Shown here: positions 19,809-19,977 of the stretch, piece after piece
How positions within the stretch are numbered: position 1 is the first letter of the stretch
Layout: every line of letters begins with the position of its first letter
NCBI GenBank assembly: GCA_000934385.1
Contig: KN880793.1
Location: 1 to 19,977 of the forward strand
From: Cylindrobasidium torrendii FP15055 ss-10
Taxonomy: Eukaryota > Basidiomycota > Agaricomycetes > Agaricales > Physalacriaceae
Length of the DNA stretch: 19,977 bases
Direction: 5' to 3'
Translations under genes and position numbers: made by a program
The notes under the pieces: generated by a model
The model's input: the letters and a program-made list of their open reading frames with translations, nothing else
Told to the model about the DNA's origin: nothing
Databases searched by the model: none

Positions 19809-19977
19809 AGTTTACTTATACTACAGTAACAATTCACATGTATCTAACGATGAGTAATGTAACTATCCATATCGGGGCACCATTAGTAAGTCCGGGGGAC
19901 GAGCGTCTCGTCTCGTCGCTTCGATCCTTTGTGCTGACCAATCGATCCGTGATCGGGATTGGCTTGGAATTCCAACA

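Larger units (their letters stand above)
19672..19977. other. right-edge intergenic sequence with hairpins
   Basis: No gene is seen before the window ends. The stretch contains two adjacent inverted-repeat structures, described separately, and a CTACAGTA octamer repeated about 35 nt apart downstream of them. Confidence 0.5.

Noticed and set aside
1..19977. CRISPR arrays, bacterial operons, insertion sequences
   Set aside because: No spaced direct repeats, no transposase, and the spliced eukaryotic gene structure makes the bacterial features irrelevant.

Overview
The window looks like nuclear DNA of a basidiomycete fungus, probably a mushroom-forming agaricomycete. Coding is dense on both strands. 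Genes are cut by many very short GT-AG introns (mostly 47-60 nt, often with CTAAC/CTGAC-like branch sites). Several encoded families are fungal: Atg14, a secreted App1-type phosphatase, a multipass protein of a kind common in basidiomycetes, and an Mx-like dynamin. I assembled ten protein-coding genes by hand-splicing; my models contain about 45 introns. No rRNA, tRNA, CRISPR array or intact transposon was seen.

Layout. 398-1489 (-): single-exon proline-rich protein of unknown function, head-to-head with 1917-3295 (+): ATG14-like autophagy PI3-kinase subunit, 5 exons. 3426-4221 (-): two-exon hypothetical protein, tail-to-tail with ATG14. 4779-5594 (-): ICMT/Ste14-like membrane methyltransferase, 2 exons. 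6562-7954 (+): predicted seven-segment membrane protein, 8 exons including a 7-nt microexon. 8381-9579 (-): secreted App1-like (DUF2183) phosphatase, 3 exons, tail-to-tail with the membrane protein. 10611-11612 (+): calcineurin-like metallophosphoesterase, 6 exons. 11734-15652 (+): FACT subunit SPT16, 15 exons. 16083-18643 (+): dynamin-family GTPase, 11 exons. 19105-19671 (+): two-exon hypothetical protein whose 5' end is uncertain.

This is mostly an ordinary eukaryotic neighbourhood, not an operon or defence island. Several genes share a membrane-lipid or trafficking theme (ATG14, ICMT, App1-like phosphatase, dynamin), but nothing shows co-regulation. TATA boxes of the TATAAA(A)G type lie 50-105 nt upstream of four start codons and help fix the starts.

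The most interesting points are: a candidate Atg8-interacting motif (WDLV in an acidic context) at the extreme C terminus of ATG14; the 7-nt microexon and a troublesome stop-containing intron in the membrane-protein gene; a signal peptide on the App1-like phosphatase; an Mx-like dynamin without PH or proline-rich domain; a paired hairpin structure near the right edge; and a protein-like short ORF at 18799 that may be a missed 5' exon. I did not find a convincing wholly new multi-gene system.
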